From T1Sed10-7 sp040904745 (GTDB lineage Bacteria > Actinomycetota > Nitriliruptoria > Nitriliruptorales > Nitriliruptoraceae): a stretch of DNA of 12,329 nucleotides. The notes beneath the pieces are model-generated. The model worked only from the letters and a program-made list of their open reading frames with translations. It had not been told where the DNA came from and did not search any database. A program made the position numbers and the translations under genes. The stretch is taken from the NCBI GenBank assembly GCA_040904745.1, contig JBBDSW010000020.1, positions 1-12,329 on the forward strand, in the 5' to 3' direction. Positions 6,514-12,329 of this stretch are shown here, piece after piece; positions within the stretch are counted from its first letter, which is position 1, and each line of letters begins with the position of its first letter.

Positions 6514-6774
6514 TCAACGCAGGAAGTTGGTGATCGACATCCCGACGATCATGCCCACCGCGGCGAACACCGCCGCCGGCATCCCGAGCCGGCTCCCCTT
6601 CACGTGGGCGACGAGTGCGACCGCCATCCCGAGCGGGCCGAACACGAGCGCGAGGCCGGTGATCGCCGCCAGCACGCCGAGCAGACCACCGAGCACCGCC
6701 AGGGGGGTCGCGAACCTCGGTGACGCCTCGATGGGCGCGAAGGGGTCGCGCTCCTCGGACCGATCACGTTCCAC
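6514..6774 (-). CDS. Small two-helix membrane protein, function unknown
   Basis: This 86-residue protein starts at GTG 6774. The first 20 or so residues are charged and cytoplasmic-like (ERDRSEERDPF). Two or three hydrophobic stretches follow: about 23-55 (PLAVLGGLLGVLAAITGLALVFGPLGMAVALVAH), then a short basic turn KGSR, then about 64-84. The Gly/Ala-rich helical hairpin resembles small DUF4190-like integral membrane proteins, but I do not recognise a specific family. The ribosome site is weak (GAGGGTGTCGG before GTG). It is divergent from the split-barrel oxidoreductase over an 85-bp gap and lies 75 bp upstream of the dodecin gene on the same strand, so co-transcription with dodecin is possible. 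No function can be assigned. Confidence 0.7.
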   Translation of the reverse strand: MERDRSEERDPFAPIEASPRFATPLAVLGGLLGVLAAITGLALVFGPLGMAVALVAHVKGSRLGMPAAVFAAVGMIVGMSITNFLR

Positions 6775-6804
6775 CCGACACCCTCGCTCGCCTCGACGGG
6801 GACG

Positions 6805-6810
6805 AGGCTA
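6805..6810 (-). promoter_or_regulatory. Candidate -10 box for the small membrane protein gene
   Basis: TAGCCT on the minus strand has its downstream edge 31 bp from the GTG at 6774. It is back-to-back with the plus-strand TAGCGT at 6824-6829, which is the same distance from its own start. No good -35 is visible at 16-18 bp. Confidence 0.3.
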
Positions 6811-6823
6811 GCGCCGCGGGCAG

Positions 6824-6829
6824 TAGCGT
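6824..6829 (+). promoter_or_regulatory. Candidate -10 box for the split-barrel oxidoreductase gene
   Basis: TAGCGT ends 31 bp before the ATG at 6860, implying a leader of about 24 bases that would contain the GGAGGG ribosome site. The same hexamer precedes two other genes in the window. The -35 region (GACGAG) is poor. Confidence 0.35.
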
Positions 6830-6859
6830 CGCTGCTGACAGAGAGAACCCGGAGGGTCC

Positions 6860-7300
6860 ATGGGCGAGCTCAGCATGACCGAGGGGGAGCGGGACGCCTT
6901 CTTCGCCGAGGAACGGGTGCTGCGCCTGGCCACGCTCGACGAGGAGGGCTGGCCCGTCGTCGTGCCGGTCTGGTTCGTGTGGCATGAGGGGGCGTTCTGG
7001 GTGTGGAACCTGACCCGCGCCAAGCGCACCGCCCGGCTCGAAGCCGGGACCCGTGCCGCGTTCGTGGTCGACGGCGGCGAGGAGTACGTGGAGCTCAGAG
7101 GCGCCTCCGGACGACTCACCTACACCTTCGTACCGGACGACGAGGTGCCGCTGGCGGTCCGTCGCGGCTTCTCCCGCCGCTACTTCGGCACCGACCACCC
7201 GCTCGAGCCCGCCGATCACCATCGGTGGCTCCGCCTGGTTCCGACCAACCTGGCCAGCTGGGACTTCCGCAAGCAGTACGGGCCGTCGACCGCTCCCTGA
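6860..7300 (+). CDS. Pyridoxamine 5'-phosphate oxidase-like split-barrel protein (FMN/F420-type oxidoreductase)
   Basis: This 146-residue protein has the compact split beta-barrel pattern of the PNPOx/FDOR superfamily. The N-terminal helix MTEGERDAFFAEERVLRLATLDEEGWPVVVPVWF (from about residue 6) is characteristic, followed by FWVWNLTRAKRTARLEAGTRAAFVVD (about 46-71), where the Lys/Arg residues usually bind cofactor phosphate. Members use FMN or, in actinobacteria, coenzyme F420 to reduce or oxidise small molecules. Length is typical for a single-domain member. Actinobacterial origin makes F420 plausible, but the sequence by eye does not settle the cofactor or substrate, and it should not be taken as a true pyridoxine-biosynthesis enzyme. 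ATG 6860 is preferred over the in-frame ATG five codons later because GGAGGG lies at proper spacing. It ends 3 bp short of the convergent oxidoreductase stop. Confidence 0.82.
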   Translation: MGELSMTEGERDAFFAEERVLRLATLDEEGWPVVVPVWFVWHEGAFWVWNLTRAKRTARLEAGTRAAFVVDGGEEYVELRGASGRLTYTFVPDDEVPLAVRRGFSRRYFGTDHPLEPADHHRWLRLVPTNLASWDFRKQYGPSTAP

Positions 7301-7315
7301 CGCTCAAGCCGTCAG
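7297..7315. terminator. Candidate hairpin across two convergent stop codons
   Basis: CTGACG (7297-7302), loop CTCAAGC, CGTCAG (7310-7315) forms a perfect 6-bp stem spanning the stop codons of the split-barrel gene (7298-7300) and the convergent FAD oxidoreductase (7304-7306). Its position suits a shared terminator. There is no T-tract and the stem is short, so confidence is low. Confidence 0.3.
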
Positions 7316-8743
7316 CACCCTCCGGGCGGAGCGGGCGGCGTGGTAGCCGGCCATCCCGTGCACGCCGCCGCCCGGTGGGGTCGAGGCCGAGCACAGGAAC
7401 ACCCCCGGTACACCGGTCGCGTACGGGTCGGCCGACAGGCGCGGCCGTGCGAGCAACTGGGTCGTGAGGTTGGCCCCACCGGCGATGTCGCCGCCGTGCA
7501 GGTTCGGGTTGGCCGCCTCGAGGTCGACCGGAGCTGTCACGTGCCTGGCCACGACCTGTTCGGAGAAGCCGGGCGCGAACCGCTCGATCTGCGCTTCGAG
7601 CAGGGGGACGACGTCCTCACGCCACCCGTGGGGGACGTGTGCGTAGGCCCACAGGGGGGTGATGCCGTCCACCTCACGGCTCGGGTCCGCGACGTGGGGC
7701 TGGGCGACCAGGGTGAACGGCTGCTCGGCCACGGCACCGGCGACCGTCGTCGCCTCAGCGGCCACGATCTGGTCGAAGGTGCCGCCGAGGTGGAGGGTGC
7801 CGGCCTGGCGCGCCTCCTCGGCACGCCACGGGACCGCGCCCCGCACGGCGTAGTCGACCTTGAAGGCGGCCGGGCCGTAGCGCCAGGTCTCCGCCCGGCG
7901 GCGCTCCCGCTCGGGCAGGTGGTCGCCGAGGATGCGGGCGAGTCCGGTGGGGCTCGTGTCGAACAGGGCCACCCGGGCACGGGGCAGATCGCGGAAGCTC
8001 GTGATCCAGGTCCCGGTCACGACCTCGCCACCGAGATCCTCGAGGCAGGCGACCATCGCCCGCCACAGCCCCTCGGCGCCACCCTCGACCACCGGCCATC
8101 CCTGCTGGTGGCCGGCCGCCCCGAGCAGCACACCGACCGCGGCGGTCATCGGGCGGTCCAGCCGGGCGAACGCGTGGGCCGCGAGCCCGCCGTAGAGGGC
8201 GGCACCGCGCTCGGTGGCGAACGTCCGTGCCAGGACCGTGGCCGGCAGCAGTGCCGGCACGCCCGCCCGACCGGTGGCGAACGGGTGCCGCGGGAGGCGG
8301 AGCAGTGGTCCCAGGACGTCGTCGGCGAGGCCGCCGAACCGTCTGGCCGCAGCCCCGACCACCCGGTCCCAGGCGGGCCCGTCGGCCCCGAGTTCGGTGA
8401 CGGTGCGCTCCAGATCCCGGTAGACCGCGACCGCGGTGCCGTCATCGAGCGGGTGGGCGACATCGATCGGGGCGTGCCGCCAGACCAGCCCGAACTCGCC
8501 CAGCGGCAAGGTGCGAAGGAACGGCGAGGCGGCGGCGAACGGGAACACCGCCGCGCAGTGGTCGTGGCGCAGTCCCGGGACGTCCGGATCGTCGTAGGTG
8601 CGCGTGCCACCCCCGGGCTGCTCCGCCCCCTCGAAGACGGTGACCTTGAAGCCCTCCCGGGCCAACGCGATCGCGGCCGCGAGGCCGTTCGGACCGGCAC
8701 CGACGACGACGGCATCGGGGTCGCTCAGGCTCCTTCGGGGCAC
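7304..8743 (-). CDS. CrtI/COG1233-type NAD(P)/FAD-dependent oxidoreductase (phytoene desaturase/PYROXD2-like)
   Basis: This 479-residue flavoprotein has an N-terminal FAD-binding Rossmann motif DAVVVGAGPNGLAAAIALAREG (about 10-31; G15-x-G17-x-x-G20), then the acidic ribose-binding residue in VFEGAEQPGGGTRT. Its C-terminal FAD-contact region reads GVPGVFLCSASTPPGGGVHGMAGYHAA (about 444-470). This PPGGGVHG...GYHAA ending is the mark of the broad COG1233 family, which includes carotenoid desaturases and PYROXD2-like proteins. The segment LHGGDIAGG before it is also typical. No phytoene synthase or other carotenoid gene is adjacent, so carotenoid desaturation should not be assumed. GTG 8743 was chosen from GAGGAGG five bases upstream and because the FAD motif then starts at residue 10. 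It lies 33 bp downstream of the GDPD-PAP2 gene on the same strand. Confidence 0.87.
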   Translation of the reverse strand: MPRRSLSDPDAVVVGAGPNGLAAAIALAREGFKVTVFEGAEQPGGGTRTYDDPDVPGLRHDHCAAVFPFAAASPFLRTLPLGEFGLVWRHAPIDVAHPLDDGTAVAVYRDLERTVTELGADGPAWDRVVGAAARRFGGLADDVLGPLLRLPRHPFATGRAGVPALLPATVLARTFATERGAALYGGLAAHAFARLDRPMTAAVGVLLGAAGHQQGWPVVEGGAEGLWRAMVACLEDLGGEVVTGTWITSFRDLPRARVALFDTSPTGLARILGDHLPERERRRAETWRYGPAAFKVDYAVRGAVPWRAEEARQAGTLHLGGTFDQIVAAEATTVAGAVAEQPFTLVAQPHVADPSREVDGITPLWAYAHVPHGWREDVVPLLEAQIERFAPGFSEQVVARHVTAPVDLEAANPNLHGGDIAGGANLTTQLLARPRLSADPYATGVPGVFLCSASTPPGGGVHGMAGYHAARSARRVLTA

Positions 8744-8772
8744 ACGCGCCTCCTCTTCGGTGACATCCCCCG

Positions 8773-8778
8773 ACCCTA
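8773..8778 (-). promoter_or_regulatory. Candidate -10 box for the FAD oxidoreductase
   Basis: TAGGGT on the minus strand has its downstream edge 30 bp before the GTG at 8743 and uses the TAG stop codon of the upstream GDPD-PAP2 gene as its first three bases. If real, the oxidoreductase has its own promoter in addition to possible read-through. No matching -35 is seen. Confidence 0.25.
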
Positions 8779-10731
8779 ACGGGTGTGCGTCCCGTCGTTC
8801 TCGATGCCCGCGGACGCGACCGCCGGTGCCGGCTCGGCCAGCCGGAGGCGGACGAACAGCCACGGAGCGCCGCCGGCGACCCACCCGCCGATGAGCCCGT
8901 AGCGCACGGCGCGCAGCACCAGGGCGGGCGGGCCCTCGCCGCCGGGGAAGGCGACGTCGAGCCCGACGTAGAGCACGACCACGCCCACCAGGCCGGCGAG
9001 GACGCGCGCGGCCCGTCTCCCGAGCGGACCGCGGTGGTCGAAGCCACCCCGCGCCTGCAACCAGGCCAGCCCGATCCCGAAGCCGGCCAGCGTCGCCGCG
9101 GGGGTCACCACCTGGCTCGCCCCGGTCAACTCGGCGACGTCGTGCACCCCCGGCCACGGGAAGGACACCCCGCGCAGGCGTCCGGCCAGCAGGGTCGCGG
9201 GCGCGACCAGGGCGAGGCCGGCCACCACCGAGCCGAGCATCCGCTCCGTGGTCCCCATCCGGTTCCACCAGCGGATCGCCCGCGGCTCCGACCACAGGAC
9301 GCCGGCGAGGAGGACGAGCCCCACGCCGAGCCCGATCAGGGTGTCCTCGAGGAAGTGGACACCGAGGTGGATGCGCGACCAGGCGATGCCGGCGATCAGC
9401 CCCACGAGCGCGATCCGCGCCGGTAGCGAGCGCAGCCGGGCGGCCAGGATCCCCCATACCGCGGTGCCGTTCTGGGCGTGGCCCGAGGGGATCCCGAAAC
9501 TCGACTCGGTGACCTGCCCGAGTTCCGGGCGCAGGAACGAAGGCCGTGGCGTCGTCCAGCCGAGCTTCAGGATCCCGTTGATCCCGGCGGTGAGCAGGAG
9601 CATGGCACCCAGTCGCAGGCCGATGCGCCGGCTCACGGCCCAGTAGGTCAGCGGCAGGAGCAGCAGGTAGAACTCCTCGTCGCCCAGCAACGTGATGGCT
9701 CGCCACACCGGCGTCAGCCACGCCACCTCGTCCTGGAGCCGTTCGGCGCGGGCGAACTGTCCGGCGTAGCGGGACGGGTCGGGACCGCGGACCACACCCC
9801 GCTCGGCCTCGCGTTCCTCGATCACCTCGACGACCCGCTCGGGATGGTCGGTCATGATCCCGTGTGCACCGGCATCGAGGAGCCGGTGCATCTGCGCCGG
9901 GTCGTTGACGGTCCAGACCTGGACCTCGACGCCGAGGCGCTCCGCTGCCCGCGTGAAGCGCGGGGTGACGACCCGGCGTCCGTCGAACTCCTCGGGGACC
10001 TGGAACACCGCACCGGGTGGCTGCCACCACGGATGCAGGCCGACGAGTTGCCGGACGTAGAAGCCGTAGGTCTCCGACTCCGGCATGTTGGTCGGGACGT
10101 CGGGGAGCTGGTCGCGGACCGGGCCGAGGAAGGCCTCGTCGAACGAGGCGACGATGACGGTGCCGTCGTCGCGCTCGTACTCGGTGAGCAGGTCGATCGT
10201 CGGCTGGATGACGGCCTCGCCACCGTCGGTCTTGAGCTCGACCACCAGGGGGGTCTCGGGGAATCGCTCGAGGACCTCGCGGAAGGACGCGTGACGGATC
10301 CCTTCGCCCGCGAACGGTGTCGCGCCGTCGGCGTCCTGCCAGGTCGCCCCGGCGTCCAGCTCCTGTAGCTCGGCCACGGTCAGTTCGGCGACCGGCCCGG
10401 AACCGTCGGTGGTCCGATCGACCGTGCCGTCGTGGATCGTGACGATCTCGCCGTCGGCGGTGGGTTGCAGGTCCATCTCGAGGGTGTCGGCGCCGAGCCC
10501 GAGCGCGCGGTCGAAGGCCGCCATCGTGTTCGGGGGCGCGTGGCCCTGCGCGCCACCGTGGGCGATGACCGACACGGGCCGCGAGCTGGTCGTGGGCAAC
10601 GGCTCGCGCACCTCGACCTGGTTCCAGGCCGCTGCGATGACCGCGAGCAGCAACAGCGCCATGACGGTCAGCCGCCGACGGGTCCGTGGACTGCCGGGCC
10701 CGACCGCCGCGGCGCCATCCGAGCTGACCAT
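8776..10731 (-). CDS. Fusion of glycerophosphodiester phosphodiesterase and PAP2 phosphatase domains, polytopic membrane protein
   Basis: This 651-residue protein starts at ATG 10731, preceded by GGGAG at five bases. An N-terminal membrane anchor (about 20-36) leads to a GDPD domain at about 53-305. It shows IAHGGAQGHAPPNTMAAF (H58), E85-M-D87, the second catalytic H100 (TIHD), VELKT (E165, K167) and VWTVND (W273). Such enzymes release glycerol-3-phosphate from glycerophosphodiesters. Usual HRG and PENT are here HGG and PPNT. A PAP2 domain follows at about 338-480 with all three phosphatase motifs: K389-x6-R396-P397, P415-S-G-H418, and S452-R453-x5-H459-x3-D463. About four more hydrophobic segments complete the C-terminus (500-630). 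The N-terminal anchor suggests the GDPD part faces outside, so diester hydrolysis and phosphate removal could occur together on lipid- or teichoic-type substrates; this is inferred. It is divergent from the purine permease. Confidence 0.88.
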   Translation of the reverse strand: MVSSDGAAAVGPGSPRTRRRLTVMALLLLAVIAAAWNQVEVREPLPTTSSRPVSVIAHGGAQGHAPPNTMAAFDRALGLGADTLEMDLQPTADGEIVTIHDGTVDRTTDGSGPVAELTVAELQELDAGATWQDADGATPFAGEGIRHASFREVLERFPETPLVVELKTDGGEAVIQPTIDLLTEYERDDGTVIVASFDEAFLGPVRDQLPDVPTNMPESETYGFYVRQLVGLHPWWQPPGAVFQVPEEFDGRRVVTPRFTRAAERLGVEVQVWTVNDPAQMHRLLDAGAHGIMTDHPERVVEVIEEREAERGVVRGPDPSRYAGQFARAERLQDEVAWLTPVWRAITLLGDEEFYLLLLPLTYWAVSRRIGLRLGAMLLLTAGINGILKLGWTTPRPSFLRPELGQVTESSFGIPSGHAQNGTAVWGILAARLRSLPARIALVGLIAGIAWSRIHLGVHFLEDTLIGLGVGLVLLAGVLWSEPRAIRWWNRMGTTERMLGSVVAGLALVAPATLLAGRLRGVSFPWPGVHDVAELTGASQVVTPAATLAGFGIGLAWLQARGGFDHRGPLGRRAARVLAGLVGVVVLYVGLDVAFPGGEGPPALVLRAVRYGLIGGWVAGGAPWLFVRLRLAEPAPAVASAGIENDGTHTR

Positions 10732-10759
10732 GTGCGCTCCCTCGCCCCTGCGCCCGGGA

Positions 10760-10765
10760 ACGCTA
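10760..10765 (-). promoter_or_regulatory. Candidate -10 box for the GDPD-PAP2 gene
   Basis: TAGCGT on the minus strand has its downstream edge 29 bp from the ATG at 10731, giving a leader of about 22 bases that contains the GGGAG ribosome site. It is the same hexamer as at 5163-5168 (-) and 6824-6829 (+). No strong -35 is visible at 17 bp. Confidence 0.35.
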
Positions 10766-10824
10766 GCGGGGTGCCGCAACACGGGTGAGGGCCGGAGGAG
10801 TCCCGGTCGAGGGGCCACCTCGCC

Positions 10825-10830
10825 TAGGCT
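10825..10830 (+). promoter_or_regulatory. Candidate -10 box for the purine permease gene
   Basis: TAGGCT would start transcription near 10837, leaving a leader of about 110 bases before the GTG at 10948. The -35 region is poor. Its last two bases overlap the inverted repeat that follows. Confidence 0.25.
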
Positions 10831-10846
10831 TCGGCCGTCGCCGAAG
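10829..10846. repeat. Inverted repeat CTTCGGC-CGTC-GCCGAAG at the permease promoter
   Basis: A perfect 7-bp inverted repeat with a 4-base centre overlaps the candidate -10 box and predicted transcription start of the permease gene. It could be a repressor operator or, if transcribed, a leader hairpin. No gene ends here, so a terminator role is unlikely. Confidence 0.4.
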
Positions 10847-10947
10847 ACGCCGGCTCCTTCCCCGGACACCGCTGCAGGCTTCCCCGCCCCCCGTCCGTAC
10901 CACCGCGACGCGCGCGGAACATCCCGCCGTGTCCCGAGGAGACCGTT

Positions 10948-12318
10948 GTGAGCGAACAGACGACCGCGACGCGCCCCGAGCAGGGCGCTTTGGATCGGTT
11001 CTTCCACCTCTCGGAACGTGGCACGAACCCACGGACCGAAGGTGTCGCCGGTCTGACGACGTTCCTGGCGATGGCCTACATCGTCTTCGTGAACCCGCTG
11101 ATCCTCGGCGACGCGGGGATGGATCCGGGCGCGGTGTTCGTGGCCACGTGCCTGGCCGCCGCGCTGGGGACCCTGATCATGGGTCTGTGGGCGAACCTGC
11201 CGATCGCGCAGGCGCCGGGCATGGGGCTGAACGCCTTCTTCGCCTACACCGTCGTGCTCGGGTTCGGGATCGCATGGGAGGTCGCGCTCGCCGCGACGTT
11301 CGTCTCCGGCCTGCTGTTCCTCCTGCTGGCAGTGACGGGAGCGCGACGCGCGATCATCGACGCGATCCCGTACCAGCTGAAGATGGCGGTCGGCGCCGGC
11401 ATCGGCCTGTTCATCGCCTTCATCGGGCTCCGCAACGCCGGCATCGTCGTGCCGGACGGCACCACCATCGCCACCGAGGGCACCGACGGGACCGTCGTCG
11501 CCCTCGGTGACCTCACGGTCTCCTCGACCCTGCTCGCGATCTTCGGCCTGCTGGCCATCGCGTTCTTCCTGATGCGGGGCCTCAAGGGCGCGGTCTTCTA
11601 CGGCATCGTCGCGACCGCGGTGCTCGGCGTGGCCACCGGCCTGCTCGAGCTGCCGGACGCGGTCGTCTCCGCTCCGCCGAGCCTCGGGCCCACCTTCGGC
11701 GCCGCGTTCGCCGCGTTCCCGGACCTCTTCGCCCCGGAGCTGCTGCTGGTCGTCGCCACCATGCTGTTCGTCGACTTCTTCGACACGGCCGGGACGCTGA
11801 TCGCGGTGACCAACCAGGCCGACCTGCTCGATGACGAGGGCCGGCTCCCTGGTGGTTCGCGGCCGCTGGTCTCCGACGCGGTCGCCACGATGGGCGGGGC
11901 CGTGCTCGGCACCTCGACGACGACCTCCTACATCGAGTCGGCCGCCGGGGTCGGTTCGGGGGGACGCACCGGGCTGAGCTCGGTGGCCACCGCCGGGTTG
12001 TTCCTGCTGGCGCTGTTCTTCTCGCCACTGCTCTCGGTCGTGACCGCAGAGGTGACCGCGGCCGCCCTCATCATCGTCGGGGTGATGATGGCCCGTGGAC
12101 TCGGCGACATCGAGTGGGACCGCATGGAGATCGCGATCCCGGCGTTCATCACCGTGATCGCGATGCCGCTGACCTACTCGATCGCGACCGGGATCGCCCT
12201 CGGGCTCCTACTGTTCCCGCTCGTCATGGTGTTCAAGGGCAAGGCCAGGGACGTCCACCCGATCATGTACACGCTCGCCGTGCTGTTCCTGCTGTTCTTC
12301 GCCTTCCTCGCCGAGTAG
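10948..12318 (+). CDS. NCS2-family purine permease (AzgA/PbuG-type adenine/guanine/hypoxanthine transporter)
   Basis: This complete 456-residue inner-membrane transporter probably imports adenine, guanine or hypoxanthine with protons. The N-terminus FFHLSERGTNPRTEGVAGLTTFLAMAYIVFVNP (about 18-50) is diagnostic for the AzgA/PbuG branch. Other marks are AQAPGMGLNAFFAY (87-100), LFVDFFDTAGTLIAV (273-287) on the substrate-contacting helix, GTSTTTSYIESAAGVGSGGRTGL (321-343), and MPLTYSIATGIALG (406-419). Hydrophobic segments are consistent with the 14-helix NCS2 fold. GTG 10948 was chosen from GAGGAG six bases upstream and the fit of the N-terminus. No purine catabolic gene is in view. It could be regulated through the inverted repeat at 10829-10846. 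The exact base specificity cannot be read by eye. Confidence 0.93.
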   Translation: MSEQTTATRPEQGALDRFFHLSERGTNPRTEGVAGLTTFLAMAYIVFVNPLILGDAGMDPGAVFVATCLAAALGTLIMGLWANLPIAQAPGMGLNAFFAYTVVLGFGIAWEVALAATFVSGLLFLLLAVTGARRAIIDAIPYQLKMAVGAGIGLFIAFIGLRNAGIVVPDGTTIATEGTDGTVVALGDLTVSSTLLAIFGLLAIAFFLMRGLKGAVFYGIVATAVLGVATGLLELPDAVVSAPPSLGPTFGAAFAAFPDLFAPELLLVVATMLFVDFFDTAGTLIAVTNQADLLDDEGRLPGGSRPLVSDAVATMGGAVLGTSTTTSYIESAAGVGSGGRTGLSSVATAGLFLLALFFSPLLSVVTAEVTAAALIIVGVMMARGLGDIEWDRMEIAIPAFITVIAMPLTYSIATGIALGLLLFPLVMVFKGKARDVHPIMYTLAVLFLLFFAFLAE

Positions 12319-12329
12319 CCGCCGACGGC

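Larger units (their letters stand above)
10732..10947. promoter_or_regulatory. Divergent intergenic region between GDPD-PAP2 and purine permease genes
   Basis: This 216-bp gap holds candidate promoters for both flanking genes, a 7-bp-stem inverted repeat at 10829-10846, and a weaker one, CCGCG-ACGCG-CGCGG, at 10903-10917. I searched by eye for the conserved core of a purine riboswitch before the permease and saw none. Confidence 0.45.

Noticed and set aside
7304..8743. Assigning the FAD oxidoreductase as phytoene desaturase crtI
   Set aside because: Only superfamily-level motifs are visible and no phytoene synthase or other carotenoid gene is nearby.
8744..10030. Extension of the FAD oxidoreductase frame to 10030, giving a 908-residue product
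   Set aside because: The extension is antisense-like Arg-rich sequence in a different frame of the GDPD-PAP2 gene; the FAD motif starts properly after GTG 8743.
10741..10947. Purine riboswitch before the permease
   Set aside because: I could not find the conserved three-way junction core or loop sequences; only GC-rich inverted repeats are present.
10732..11007. N-terminal extension of the GDPD-PAP2 gene to 11007
   Set aside because: It would overlap the permease start, and the ATG at 10731 has a good ribosome site and is followed by a membrane anchor.

Overview
The window is GC-rich throughout (about 70% by eye). Genes are tightly packed, several start with GTG, Shine-Dalgarno sequences are GGAGG/GAGGAG-like, and there are candidate TAssST-type -10 boxes. 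This fits Actinomycetota. The gene content (PspC/LiaF-type envelope-stress locus, split-barrel flavin/F420 oxidoreductase, COG1233 oxidoreductase) would suit a deep-branching class such as Nitriliruptoria, but the sequence alone does not fix the lineage. I see no rRNA, tRNA, CRISPR array, insertion sequence or phage gene, and it reads as ordinary chromosome.

Layout. (1) 1-3619 is an envelope-stress signalling locus. A PspC/LiaF-type membrane protein (192-1490, -) and a small membrane protein cut by the window edge (1-144, -) run leftwards. They are divergent from a PspC-fused histidine kinase (1698-2972, +) translationally coupled to a LuxR-type response regulator (2969-3619, +). This matches the inhibitor/sensor/regulator arrangement of LiaFSR and of EsrISR of Corynebacterium glutamicum. 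(2) 3650-6218 is a divergent pair: a ProA-like aldehyde dehydrogenase with an extra N-terminal region (3650-5155, -), and a MerR-type regulator with a C-terminal cobalamin-binding module carrying the W-x9-EH signature of CarH photoreceptors (5313-6218, +). A perfect 14-bp palindrome lies inside the predicted promoter of the dehydrogenase. (3) 6235-8743 holds a dodecin-family protein lacking the flavin-stacking Trp, a two-helix membrane protein, a split-barrel FMN/F420-type oxidoreductase, and a CrtI/COG1233-type FAD oxidoreductase. (4) 8776-12318 holds a large membrane protein fusing a glycerophosphodiester phosphodiesterase domain to a PAP2 phosphatase, divergent from a complete AzgA/PbuG-type purine permease.

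How the parts may work together. The first locus is a coherent three-component envelope-stress system. The centre of the window has a flavin/cobalamin/redox flavour: a possible light-sensing B12 regulator next to flavoprotein-like genes. A shared regulon is only a hypothesis. The GDPD-PAP2 fusion could perform two consecutive steps, diester hydrolysis then phosphate removal, at the outer face of the membrane. I found no clearly unprecedented multi-gene system. The best second-look items are the CarH-like regulator with its palindromic promoter, the GDPD-PAP2 fusion with altered GDPD motifs, the Trp-less dodecin, and the divergent ProA-like enzyme.
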